The translations under genes and the position numbers were made by a program. Positions 22,258 through 34,424 of a DNA stretch of 64,000 bases are shown in pieces. A model generated the notes under the pieces. It was given only the letters and a program-made list of their open reading frames with translations, was not told the origin of the DNA and ran no database searches. This stretch comes from Bemisia tabaci (lineage: Eukaryota; Arthropoda; Insecta; Hemiptera; Aleyrodidae). The stretch lies in assembly GCF_918797505.1 (NCBI RefSeq), contig NC_092796.1:28282098-28346097 (forward strand), written 5' to 3'. Position 1 is the first letter of the stretch. The number at the start of each line of letters is the position of its first letter.

Positions 22258-25200
22258 ATGGCAGCAGAAATTCCAGGAGTGTTTGAGAGCAGTCTACAAG
22301 ACTTCGTGAAGAAATCCAAAGTCCTTGTCGTCGGAGCCGGTGGTATCGGTTGTGAAATTCTCAAAAATCTTGTTCTCACTGGCTTTAGTGACATCGAAAT
22401 CGTAAGTTATCTTTGATATCTCCAGAGTTTAGTCCTCCCCAAACCTATTTATCCAGACTGTAAGTTTGAGACCGAAAGTATTAGATCTTATTGACGTGAA
22501 GCGTCGAGGTGGTACGTCCATTTGAATCGTACACTTTTTGTGTACACATGCACCCAGAGTTGCTGTAGTATGAAAGCTGGGCACTAGCACTCTTCAAGAT
22601 TAGCTTTTCCTGCTTAAACTATCAGCTAGTCCTCGGGTTTTACCTCTTTTTATCTTGCCCATGACCCGAGCAGCCAATTGAGCCCAAGCCAAGTACATGC
22701 CAGATATTTTAGATTGAAATCAGAAATTAGAATCTGTCTTATCACAAAACCCGTCGATCGCTTACTTTAATTAACATCTCCAAGGCCCTAGCCTATTAAA
22801 GCTTGCGCAACACAAGTTCCGAGCTGTTTCCTCTTGATTTTCATGCAAGATAAACTATTTCATATACCTGCGTACGGTGGCAGCGCCATCATTGGTCAAT
22901 CTCTGATTACTATCAAGCATGAACTATGCAGTTAATTGCAGCCTCAAGAAGTAACAAATTGCAGCCTTAAGAAGTAGACAATTGCAGCCTCAAGAACATT
23001 ACTTATTGATGTTCGATTTATTTCTAAACAGATAACACTCGGATACGAAGTATTGATGATATACTCCTCCAAGATGAGCAGGCACACAACTGGTCTCAAT
23101 GTAACTAAAAGAGCCGAGATTAAGAGCAAGTGTCACTACCCATGACTGTAAATGTATGTACATGAGTGTTGGTGTCTGTTCCATTACAGTTTCTATCATT
23201 TGGTTCTTGTTTCTTTCAGATTGATCTAGATACTATTGATGTCAGCAACTTAAATCGGCAGTTCTTATTCCAAAAGCAGCATGTCGGAAAATCTAAGGCC
23301 GTGGTAGCAAGAGAAAGTGCTCTTAAATTCAACCCATCAGTTTCAATCAAAGCATACCATGCCAGTATTATAAGGTAGGTATTCTTGGCTCCAGTCATTT
23401 CATTTGTTACTTGGTCATTACAAGTTACATTTCATTTCAAAACAGGTTTAATTTGGAATTCTTTTATTCTCAGTAGATTTTTTACAGTATGAATCTATTC
23501 CGTATAATTTTGCTCAAATTGATGATCTACCTTTTGCACCAATTTTTTGTTATCTTTTCATCTTTCTCAACTTCTTTTTTGAGTTTACTCCTTCCTTGTT
23601 CTTTGAGAGATAGATTTTTAACAGGTGTTCATTTTACACCTGTTCTTGTGTATTTATGGAGCCCTGTCCATAGCGTCGGCACATGTGAAACTTCTGTAGA
23701 GGAAAAAATTGTCACATTCCTGCTGAGTCCGTCAGCATCTTCTCTCTCTAGTAAGCAAAACAAGAGAATTTGACAGATTAGCTGCATTCTTTTCAAGGAG
23801 TCCTTACAGGAAGTCTTGCAGCATTTTCATTCCTACAAATTTACATTGTTTTGTCGTATTTTTATTACCATCGCTTGGCTTGATTTCTTTATCATCATTT
23901 TTACCTTTTCAGCCCTGACTTTGGAGTCTCTTTTTTCAAACAATTCCAAGTCGTCCTCAATGCACTAGACAATCGCGCAGCACGGAATCATGTGAACAGA
24001 ATGTGTCTAGCTGCAGACATTCCACTCCTTGAGTCAGGCACAGCCGGATATGAAGGTCAAGTTGAACTAATCAAAAAAGGAATGACGAAGTGTTATGAAT
24101 GTGATCTCAAGACAGCCTCCAAAACATATCCTGGTTGTACTATCAGAAATACCCCTTCAGAGCCAATTCACTGCATTGTTTGGGCCAAACATTTGTTCAA
24201 GTAAGTACAGCTCATCAAGTTTTATCTTGACCAACGGATCTTAGTCTTAGTACATATTTATTTTTTCATCTTTTAATCGAAAATTTATCGGAAAATTTTT
24301 TTTTTAAAAAAATGTCTTAAAGTGATTCCTGATATGTCCATCTTGTTTTTGTATCCAATTTGTTTCTGATGTGGACCATACTTGTGATTAGCCTCTAAAA
24401 TGTTACTTCCTACTTTCATAAAGTGAAGGTATTAGTCAGATCTCTTACTGTCTTATCTTACAATTATTACATTTGTCAAAGTTTTCTTGGATCAGGAATA
24501 ATATACATTAACTGAAGTGTTTCATCTATTTTTCTCTTTATTCTATCTTTTATTTGTTTATCTTTGCAGTCAGCTGTTTGGAGAGGATGATCCTGACGAA
24601 GATGTCTCCCCTGACACCGCAGATCCGGAAGCATCAGGTATGTATATAAAGCAGCCTTTAAAGGCCATGCAGAAATGTTGTAATGCTTCAGGAGAGAGTC
24701 GATTTGCCCTTTCGTATTTTTACGAAGCATTGGGCGAGCATACAGAGACACTTCAAAGAACCCCGTTCATTCTTATGGGAAATCCCCCCCCCAGTAAAAC
24801 CTGATGAAACTTTGATATGTTGCTCAGTTAGTCATTCTGATCAAAAGCTCTCTCGGGCCCAAAGAGATCCCATGTGCGGTTTTCGAGATATTTGCCATTT
24901 TATATCCGTTCACGCCTCCTCTCTCTTCTTCTTTAAAAATTGAAGGAGCTGTATGAGTTGCATAAGTTTTTATACCTTAATTTCTATAAGAAGGAGCCCT
25001 GAAAATCAGATCAATGTAATTTTAAAAGAAATCTAATACTTAATTGCAGAAATTATTTTGTTTACTGTACTAGAGTAGCGTTGTTTTCTTCTCCTTGTAC
25101 CATGTCTGAAAGGAGAAAATACTATTCCTCTTAAGTTTTTAACGAGAGGTCAAAATTTGAGTAAATATTCCTTAATTCCTTTTGTTTTAAGTACACTAAT

Positions 25201-28200
25201 TTCATTAAGAATTGAAAGTTATTCCTCGGTCCCCTTTGCCTCCGTTCTCATGACTCACATTTTCTCTAATTTCGGTGTTTCTGTTTCAAGGGAAAGCAGG
25301 AGATACTGCTCTGAACACAGAGGCCAACGACACTGGCAACGTCATCCGGGTCTCCACACGAACATGGGCTCAGTCTTGCAATTATGATCCTCAAAAACTA
25401 TTTGATAAATTATTCCATGATGACATCAAGTATCTTTTGAGCATGAGTAACTTATGGAAAACTCGCAGACCCCCAACACCTCTTGTTTCAACTGAACTTC
25501 CGGATGCAGGTATGTTTGCTTCCTAGTCTCAAGTACCCTGTCAATTATGTATGTATTAATATCACCCCTGAATTTTTTTTTGGAGTAAAAGGCAACCTCA
25601 AGATGTATGCTGTTTACTTCTACAATAAATTGCCAAGTTCAAGGGTCGAAAGCTCACACCTTATCCTTACCTTTTTCTCAATACAGACCCAATCTTGATG
25701 GAAATAAAATTTCTTGCCTACTGATTTTCATGTAATTATTTGGCGATTTTGACAAGTATTTCTTCAATTTCACTGGCCCAAGTCTCTTTAAAAAATGTCA
25801 AAAATTTGCAGACTAATAATTTTTTGTCACCAATGATATACCAATCTATGTGTTGTGAAACACAAAATTAGTTTTTTCACCCCTAAGTAATAAAATAAAT
25901 ATCAGAAGAAAAAAACTTTTGCGCGCTTAGTAGGGGTTGAATCCATGCGTTTGTAAAAATCAGGTTTTTTCCAATAATCCCTGTTTTTTCCATTTACCTA
26001 TATTAATAAGTGTCTTTACAATTTTACAGCCGCTGGAAGTAGTAAAGAGGAAGATTCAGGATTGAAAGACCAAAGATGTTGGAGTATTGCAGAATGCTAT
26101 ACTGTTTTTGCAAATAGTTGTAAGCAGCTCAGAGAACAGTTCGCTGTGAGTAATTTCATGAGTCTAATTGATCAGTTCCTTAACAATTCATGGCCCTTAA
26201 AATGTGCAATCTTTAAAATAAAAGTGCCAAATTTAAAACAGTTTACCAAGTTCATCCTGTTCTATCGAAGAGGAAAATATTGTTTCGCTAATTTTAATAC
26301 TCAAATGCATTATCTTAAATGCCAGTAAGAAGCTGCATCTGAGTAATCGTAAGTCCATTTAGTTGTGCAAATGAAATATGGAAGCCTTCTCTTCATCGAA
26401 CAATTTTTTAATTTCATTTGATAACCTTGAAAGCCTGACTTGCCAAACTCTATGTTTGATCATTCTTTAACTTACGAAAATTTCATTTTTTATTTTGCTT
26501 CTGGACAGTTGTTAAAAGAAGGCGATCATCTAGTTTGGGACAAAGATGACAAGTATGCGATGGATTTTGTGGCAGCTTGTGCCAATATTCGAGCACACAT
26601 CTTCGGGATTACCCAAAACAGCCGGTTCCAGATTAAATGTAAGTACTCATTGTCCATGCAACTTTTTACTCAGGGATGCAGAAAATGCCGGATTTCACAC
26701 CCAGGTGGGTGTAAGAAATTGTGGAGGGAGGGAAAATTTTTGAGGATCAGTAACATAGTAAATTTAGAAACTTGAAAGATTCTGCGCCCTATCAAATTCC
26801 AAGCAAATGAACTCAACCTTGTTGAATTTATTTGTTTTCTGCCTAAAGGTCTCTGCTTTGCGTCTCTCCAGACCTCCCGAAAAAAAGGACAAACCACGTT
26901 GATCAAGCTTTGAAGTATTATTGCATACTCTTTTCAGTACAATTCATGCAGAACCTGAAGCATAAAATGAAGTTTCAAAACGACAACTCTGGAAATTTGA
27001 ATAAAACAATTTAAAACATGCTTTAATTTTTGTTGCTTGCCCTTAGAATATTAGTATTTCCTTTTAAAAAGTAGAGTAATCATTCGAATTTGGCTCAGAT
27101 GAGATATAATCTTTCACCACATTCATATTTAGTTACCTTGATATCTAAGTAAAATTTTACCTAGAATTTAATGTATTTATCACTCATTTCATTATAAAAA
27201 TTCAATTTTGCGATGTTCCTCAATATTTTTAAAACTCTGATTTGTCATTACTTGCTCTCTTGTAATTTTTAGCAATGGCAGGTAACATCATTCCTGCTAT
27301 CGCCACCACAAATGCAGTTATTGCTGGGCTAGTTGTCCTTCATGCCCTCAGAATCCTAGAAAACAAATTGGAAACTTGTGTACCAGTTTATTTGCGACTG
27401 AAGCCAAACCACAAAGGACATGTCATAGTTCCAGAAAAAGTTTTTGAATCTCCAAACCCCAAGTGTTATGTGTGCTCTGCTAAGAGAGAGGTGGGTTTTT
27501 TTTTCTTTTTTGTTTTTAAATTCTGTGATAAAAGCAATGAAAATAATACCAGTCAACAAATTAATTTGAACTCCTGAAAACGGTAGTCACCTTAAACCAG
27601 CCTTTTCTTCACTGAAAACAAGGAAATTTTGGCGTTGCTTGAGAGGGCACTATTGTTTCAAGAGTCAGACTTTCTTTCAATAAAACTATTTACTCTGCAC
27701 TAATAACAAAGAATAGTTACTTTAATATGGTCTTGACATCAAAACTTTTCCATGTTGAAATTGTGTATTTTTAAGAATTAAAAACTGTTTAAAAATTTAA
27801 CTTCCTCGAAGGATTTTTCTGTGAAGAAAGATCAGCATACCATCCTTATTTAATTAAGTCAGTCTTCTTTTTTTATCCGTCTTATTTGTTTGAATCTGAA
27901 AACGAATTTTTTGCCATTTCAGGTTATCGTTAAAATAGATATCGAAAGAATGACTGTCAAACAGTTTGAAGAAATAGTCCTGAAAAAAGCATTGAACATG
28001 CATGCACCTGATGTCACTCTTGATGGCCAAGGGGTTGTGCTCATCTCAAGTGAAGAAGGTGAAACAACATCAAACAATGCAAAAACACTCAAGGTACTGA
28101 AGTCTTACAACTGTAATTTTTGCATGGAATCAACATGAGCTCAAAATGTGCAAGTTTGAATCATTTTTTAGATCATGGCTCATTGTTAGTATTATTCAAG

Positions 28201-29430
28201 AAATAAAATCAAAGAAAATTCTCGTTAACTGAATGCTCTCTCTACTTTTAAAAAATTAAAGAATTGAAAATTCATTTCACTGAGAGCAAATATGTCAGTC
28301 ATAACCATCTCATCCTGAGAAATCATATTAAAGCCAAAACGTAACCCTGTAAAGTTTCGCACACGACCCTACATCCCCTCAAACTGGCATTGCTTTTCCA
28401 TCCATTCTACTTGCATACTCTTGCATGCTTACGTAAATTAGATTTTATTTTACTGACGCCTCCTTTCTGAACACAGGAACTTGGTTTGCAAGACGGAAGT
28501 GTCATAGTTGCAGATGACTTTTTACAAGACTATGAGCTGAGGATCAGTATCGTTCACAAAGCCTATGTCAAAGATCAGCCCGAGTATGAAGTCATTGCTG
28601 CCGCTGAAGATCTGGTTCCTAAACCTATTCAAGAGGAAGAAAAGAAGAATGGTAACTGCTCTTATTCTAATGTAGTATTTCATGGTAGCCACCCATCAAA
28701 CACAGTTTTAGTCGTTTAAAAAAACTTGGAAAGTTTTTTTTTCAGCTTTTGATTTTAAAAAAAATGAAAAATGCAGGCACACTCATTTTTTATGCACACT
28801 CCAAAAATGGATTAAAAAATAAATGGTAGTGCAAAAGCTCCATTTCAAGCGATAAATGGATCGCACTTAACTAAAAGGAACCAGCGCTGATCATTCTATT
28901 GATTAATTTTTATTTTTTTGGAATTTGCTTGAGAAGTATATGAATAGGTTTCATTTGTCTCCAGAATTGTTTGGGAGGAGAGTTCATTCAAAGAATTTGT
29001 AAAATACGTAGATGTTAGATATGCTTAAGCTTTATCCTACTTTATCTAGATGATTCTCTCATTAGCTCTAGATTTTGAAGACGTTTTTCTTATTTCCCAA
29101 ATGTCCCACTCTGCTGCAAACCTTGATTTTAACAAGAGAGGCTTAGTATTTTGTGGTACCTTTTTAACAAAGTGTTAATTTAACCAAATATCTGACAGTG
29201 CCCTCAGATAAAAACTCAATTTCCCGTCTTGAAAATCATTGATTGTTAAATTGAATTGAATTGGTGTTACAGGTTCTAAAAATGAAGATGATAATGTGAT
29301 GCAAGTTGATTTGGAGAATGAAACCAATGACGTACGGAAGAGGAAATCTGACAGTGATGAAATCCCTACGAAGAAAGCCAAAGTGGATAATCAGGATAAC
29401 GGTTATGCTGATGACATCATCGTGCTGTGA
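22258..29430 (+). CDS. UBA2: UBA2 copy B: SUMO-activating enzyme subunit 2 (complete)
   Basis: Complete SUMO E1 large subunit; 11 exons: 22258-22401, 23220-23374, 23913-24200, 24570-24637, 25291-25509, 26030-26145, 26509-26638, 27273-27490, 27923-28093, 28477-28651, 29273-29430. Protein 613 aa, against about 640 in human. Residues 22-31 hold the nucleotide loop [10 protein letters not shown], 50-65 [16 protein letters not shown], 117-125 ALDNRAARN, Cys160/163 and Cys438/441 the structural zinc site, and Cys175 in [13 protein letters not shown] the thioester. The catalytic-cysteine domain extends to about 370, then the second adenylation part ([18 protein letters not shown]), the ubiquitin-fold domain (about 447-535) and an acidic tail with nuclear signal RKRK...KKAK. 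All introns are GT-AG. The start is the first ATG after a 5' leader, preceded by GAAA. Exons 2-11 are duplicated at 513-6731. Confidence 0.97.
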
Positions 29431-32400
29431 AATCCATCAGCCAGTATTACATGTTTTCTCAGTGCGGAAATTAGCTCTGTATTCATTTATTGTAAGTTTA
29501 ATTTAAATGTTCCAAAAATCTGAATTTTGTATGTAATTTCATGAAAATCGTAAACGTACTTTTTAATGAGCGAGGGATAGGGCTCGCCGTTTGAACTGTG
29601 AACTGTATTTTATGCCACCCTGTTATATTTTTTTACTGCCTTGCTACATTCAAAGTTGTCCTGAATGTGTTTGAAAATGAAGCGAGCAGCAGGTAAGTGA
29701 TACATTTAAGCTCATGTTTTGAGAGTAAATGAAGAAAGATATTTTCAAAACGTAAAAATTCCTGCAGAAAATGCTTTCTCTTTTGTAAATGTGCATTTTT
29801 TTTTAATAGAACCTGTGTTTCAACTTCACAGCATTCTTAAATTTTCTCCACGTTTCTCCAAAACTATAGAAGAACAAAAATAAAAAGAAACGTATCACTG
29901 TAACCAACGTACGTCCAAAAGACTGAATGAAGGAAAGCATGTGTAAGCAAAATCTGGCAGGATCAAACCTAGTCCTTGCCTTAGCTATCAACGTAAGATA
30001 CGCAAAATTTAAATAGTTACAGTGATTCAGCTCTATGTCCATTCTTTTTTTTTCTTTTTTTTTTATATCCCACCATGAGTCTGTCTAATTTTTCTGTTCT
30101 TAGAGAGGAACTTAAAATCCTTTCAGATTTGATGTATGACGTTCTCAGTCACATATATGTTGTTTGGTTAAAAGTAAAAAATAAGAATTTTTCTTATTTG
30201 GGTGCAAATTGTAAATTAAAATACAGTACTTAGACTTTTTCCAAATGGTGATAAAATTTTAAAATTCAAAACAATTTTGAATATGCAAGACTGCACGTGA
30301 GTATTGCAAATTTTAAAATGTTATAATCGTAGTACGAATCCTCTGCAACAGAATCTTATAGCTTTCCATCCATGGCCTTAATATAGCTCTAGCTGTTGAC
30401 TGTATTCGTAAACTTACATCTACAGCTCTTCAATGCTTTAACATATTTACTTAAAAGTTCCTGTTCTATCTCAGCCGTTGTTTAAATTGATAGGAATCAT
30501 ATGGATAAAAGAAGAAATATGACTTTTCGGTCCCCTAATTGTGTATGAACATCATGAAGAAGTACATTTACAGTGCGAAAAAATGTAAGGCCAAGGATCC
30601 AAGTTTCCAACAGATCCAACAGACTCATAAATAGCTGAAGGCGCCTAATTTCAGAATCTTCATGAAATATCTTCAGCTTCTCTTATAATTTAAGCTCTGC
30701 TTTGTCTCTTTCTTACCACTTGATACGTATTGTATGTAAGTAAAGCGTTTGGACTTAAACAAAGAAAGAGCCTCTTCTTATACACCTTGAATCTCAAGCT
30801 CAGAGGTGAAGTGATCATAGTTAATTTATTTTATTTAGCTGTAACTGATGGTGAAAAAACGAATTTTTTTTCTTTAAAAAAAAAATCTTAATTTTTGAGG
30901 GATATGAGTAAGGTTTCTAAGGTCTCCACCCCTGCAAATTCTAATTTCTGATCAGTTAGGTACCTCAAAGTACACAAATTTAAGAATATATTGTCTCAAC
31001 CGTCCAGAGATGAGCTTTGGTATCCCGTCAAAAATTTGAATTTATTTTCTTTCTTATCAGCATTCACCTACTTTTTCTTTGTCATTTTATTTTTACCTGT
31101 GAAATTTTTTGAATGTCAAAATTGTTTTATCAGTTGCACCACCTAGTTTTAATTTTTTTCCAACAGCCACTAACTAGGCTTAATTTTCCTTCTTGTTATC
31201 GATTTCTCACCTTTTGAAGTAAGACCAAAATGTGAACTGCTCCTAATTAAATACATAAGTTTTCATCTGCCAAACTATCTTCTTTTGTTAAATTTTACCC
31301 ATCTATCTTTACAATATATTTCATGTTCACTAGATCTAAACTGCTAGGGAAGTAAGTAAGCAATTAAGAATATTGTAAGCACCCCAACAAGCTGAAGGTT
31401 TTTTCAGTGTTTGTGAAATTATTCAGGCTTTCTTCTTTTTTCATTCAAAAGCCAGTCAAATCTTCTGTCTACTTGTCCTTGTTCAGCTTTCCTACAAGCC
31501 TTTAATATGGAAATTGGAATTTGAGATTTGAAAAAGCCTGGTATCCCATGAATTCGAATCTAGTCATTTTTTCTTTTAAATCAATAATCAAAAAATCTTG
31601 ACCCTTATATATGTATAAATAATTTTTGACCCTCGACAAGATAGATCAGAATATTTAAAACAGAATTGAATTAGAACGTAAAATCAGCAGTTAAACTTTA
31701 TGTACTTTCGACATTGGAACTTATGGAGGGATAAGACTTATTAACACCTTTCCTTGTTCAAACTTTGAGTGCTTTGGCTTATTCCACAGATGGTCATAAG
31801 TTTTGGTATCATTCTCTAGAATTTTGCCATAAAAACTTCTAAAAATAGGTCGAAATACCTAAATCAATAAAAATACATATTGGGTAATCTGGATGCATAG
31901 TCCTTCAGGGGACTACAGTAAATATTTTATTATTCACATTGAACATGTAATATAACAATTAATAAATTTTTGCATACATAATAATATGGTTTCTAACAAT
32001 AAGAGAGTCAGTTGCACTGTACACAAAAATGATGCAATTTCAACGAATTTGGTCAAAAGTTGTACTGAAATATTGTTTCAATTTCATGTTTTACGAGGAG
32101 AAGAAACATTTTTTTGGTTAATTGAAACTATTGAAAGGTTTAATCAGAGATTTATTTAAGAGAAAGGCGACACCCCTCAAGTTTGATGGACAGAATGCCC
32201 TCTAATTTGTCTTCCTTAGGATAGTGATTAAGTCCAAGTAAGATTTTTGGGACAGGATCAAAGGCAAGCAAACAGAGGTACTGCCCAATGCCGATTCCAA
32301 TATCGACTGACTAGCACTGTCTCTAAGTCTGTGATTAACAGTTCTATTGAATCTAAAAACGCCTTAATGATCCAAGTTGAAGATAATTAATCTTATTATA

Positions 32401-34311
32401 TCCTAACACGGTATAATCCTTCTTTACTACATTTTTTTTATCAAGATTTATTAGAGGTGCATTCGCAATGGGCACATTAAGAGTACGCTGAATAAGTTAA
32501 CACGTTTTAGAGTGCAATTGAAGATCCTTTATTTTGATTCTAATACTTAGTATCTAGTATCAATGCTAAACTGAGGGCAGCTGATCTTCTGTTGCACTCT
32601 AGAAGAGCATGAACTTATTTTGCGTTGACTTAACCTATTAATAATAACAATTCGATAGTCAACCAAGCAACTTAACATTTTTCTGAATTTTCAAACATTT
32701 CTTCACTAATGCCTCTAGTTCGAATTTTCCTAAAGAAGAGAATGCCTGGTATGAAATGTTGTTTGTTACTTCTTTCAGAGAATATTTAGACAGCATATGC
32801 TACGACAAATGAGCGAGTCAAATGACAATTACCTAGATCTAACAAAAAATTTCAGGATTTGCTATCGCTCTTGTAAAATCAGCTACGTATAATTTACTAC
32901 TAAATCATGAATATCACTCTTGCGCCAGGTACAAATAATCCACAGAAACATAATTATACATTATAATCCGGAAGAGTCCTGAGCACCGAGATGACATAGC
33001 TGTAGAGAGCAATTAAGTACATTTTCTTTCATTTTAGCAAATCAACTAGATATGAACATTAAAATCAAAAATGAAGACGAATTGAGATTCTTTTATAATC
33101 TATAATTACAAAAAAATAAGGGGGAAAAATTGGACCATCCACCATATGTACATACAGCACTTTGAGAGTTAAAATAACCCTGCATGCTCTATTGCTCTGT
33201 CACGGATAGGATCCAATCTGATAACAGCGCAAGAGGCTATGCTCAGCTGGTATGCAATTCTAACACTCATAACTAGAGGTAGATTTTAGGGTAGGTAACT
33301 AAAACCTTTGATGGAAGAGATCAAAATTTTGCAAGTATTGGTGTGCCACTGGAAAAAGAGGAGGGATGGTATGAGAGACAAAAAAAAAATTATTTTCTTT
33401 TAGTACAAAGAATAGTGAAGAAAACAGACTGTGGAAAAATCGGAGCAATATCCTGGAATAACATGAAATACTTCGAAAATACATTCCTCAAACAGCCAAA
33501 ACGACTGTCATAAGTGATAAGTTCAGTTTGATGAAAAATCTTAGCAATTTTGTGAGAAATAAGTAATCTCTCACTGGGGGACGTAATGTCTCACATTTTT
33601 TCTAAACTAATTATATAATAAGGAACATTAATTATTTACTTAAAATGCAATGGAAGAATGTTTTTTTCTGCTTGAAAGAATTCATTAAAACTCTTTTGAA
33701 TGAATGGCAAACACATTTGTGAGAGGGAACTCACAGAGACAGCATGTTTGCAAACTACGCACAATTAAAATTGACGAAGAACTGAATTTAAATTTGATAA
33801 TTATTCCACATTTAAATACTTGATAAACTAAGAGGTTTTTAAAGTATTTTGACATATACTTAAATTTTCAAAAATTTGCTCCTGAGACAAAAATTTTCTC
33901 ATCTAAAAAACTCATCTAAGCAGGCTTGATCTTCATTGTACCTACGAACTTGGTATGTTCTTCTTTTCTCAGTAGGTACACACATAAGTAAAAGCAACAT
34001 GGAAAATAATACACGGTAAAGAAAGAAAAAAAAAATAGAAAACACAAAAGCTGCCTGACAACTTTGAGATTCTCATTGTTGTTATTTTACTCAGCTTCGC
34101 TCAATTTTGCATGACAAAAAGAAAAGAAAAATACTCACAGATGTGATAAATAACTTCTCACTTTCATTGGAGAGACACAGTTTTCAGAGGGTTAAAATCT
34201 AAGAATCGTGGCTGTAAATTATTAAAATATCTCTTGGCACCTTATCATCCTAAAGTCTTTATGCAAGCTTTTGTCTTTCTAAAAGCAAAGAATTGTTAAG
34301 TGCATGACGTT
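29431..34311. other. UBA2 3' flank, copy B (no gene recognised)
   Basis: AT-rich, with no supported gene on either strand. Nearly identical to 6732-11611. It may include the UBA2 3' UTR on the left and the distal 3' UTR of minus-strand CDIPT on the right, since no AATAAA was seen in the 113 bases between the CDIPT stop and 34311. Confidence 0.6.
32485..32625. repeat. Imperfect 141-bp hairpin, copy B
   Basis: Identical twin of the hairpin at 9786-9926, with arms acgc...gaagatc and gatcttc...gcgt and a loop of about 56 nt. Confidence 0.55.
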
Positions 34312-34424
34312 GAGTCCGGGTGCATATGGTATTAAATTTCCTCTACTATTAAATAATAGGTTAGTTAAAGTAGAGACACAATAAAGCATCAAAGGAATGA
34401 TCATCAAAATGACTTGATATCACT

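Larger units (their letters stand above)
22708..34311 (+). repeat. Right copy of the large segmental duplication
   Basis: Same DNA as 1-11611. Similarity is already present at window position 1 and presumably continues further left. The right boundary is at 34311, where the two copies diverge abruptly, 113 bases before the CDIPT stop codon. If the duplication is tandem, the full unit is 11612-34311 (22,700 bp). Confidence 0.95.

Noticed and set aside
1..34311. UBA2 copy A as a processed or retro-copy
   Set aside because: Introns and intergenic flank are duplicated too, so it arose by DNA duplication (or assembly), not reverse transcription.
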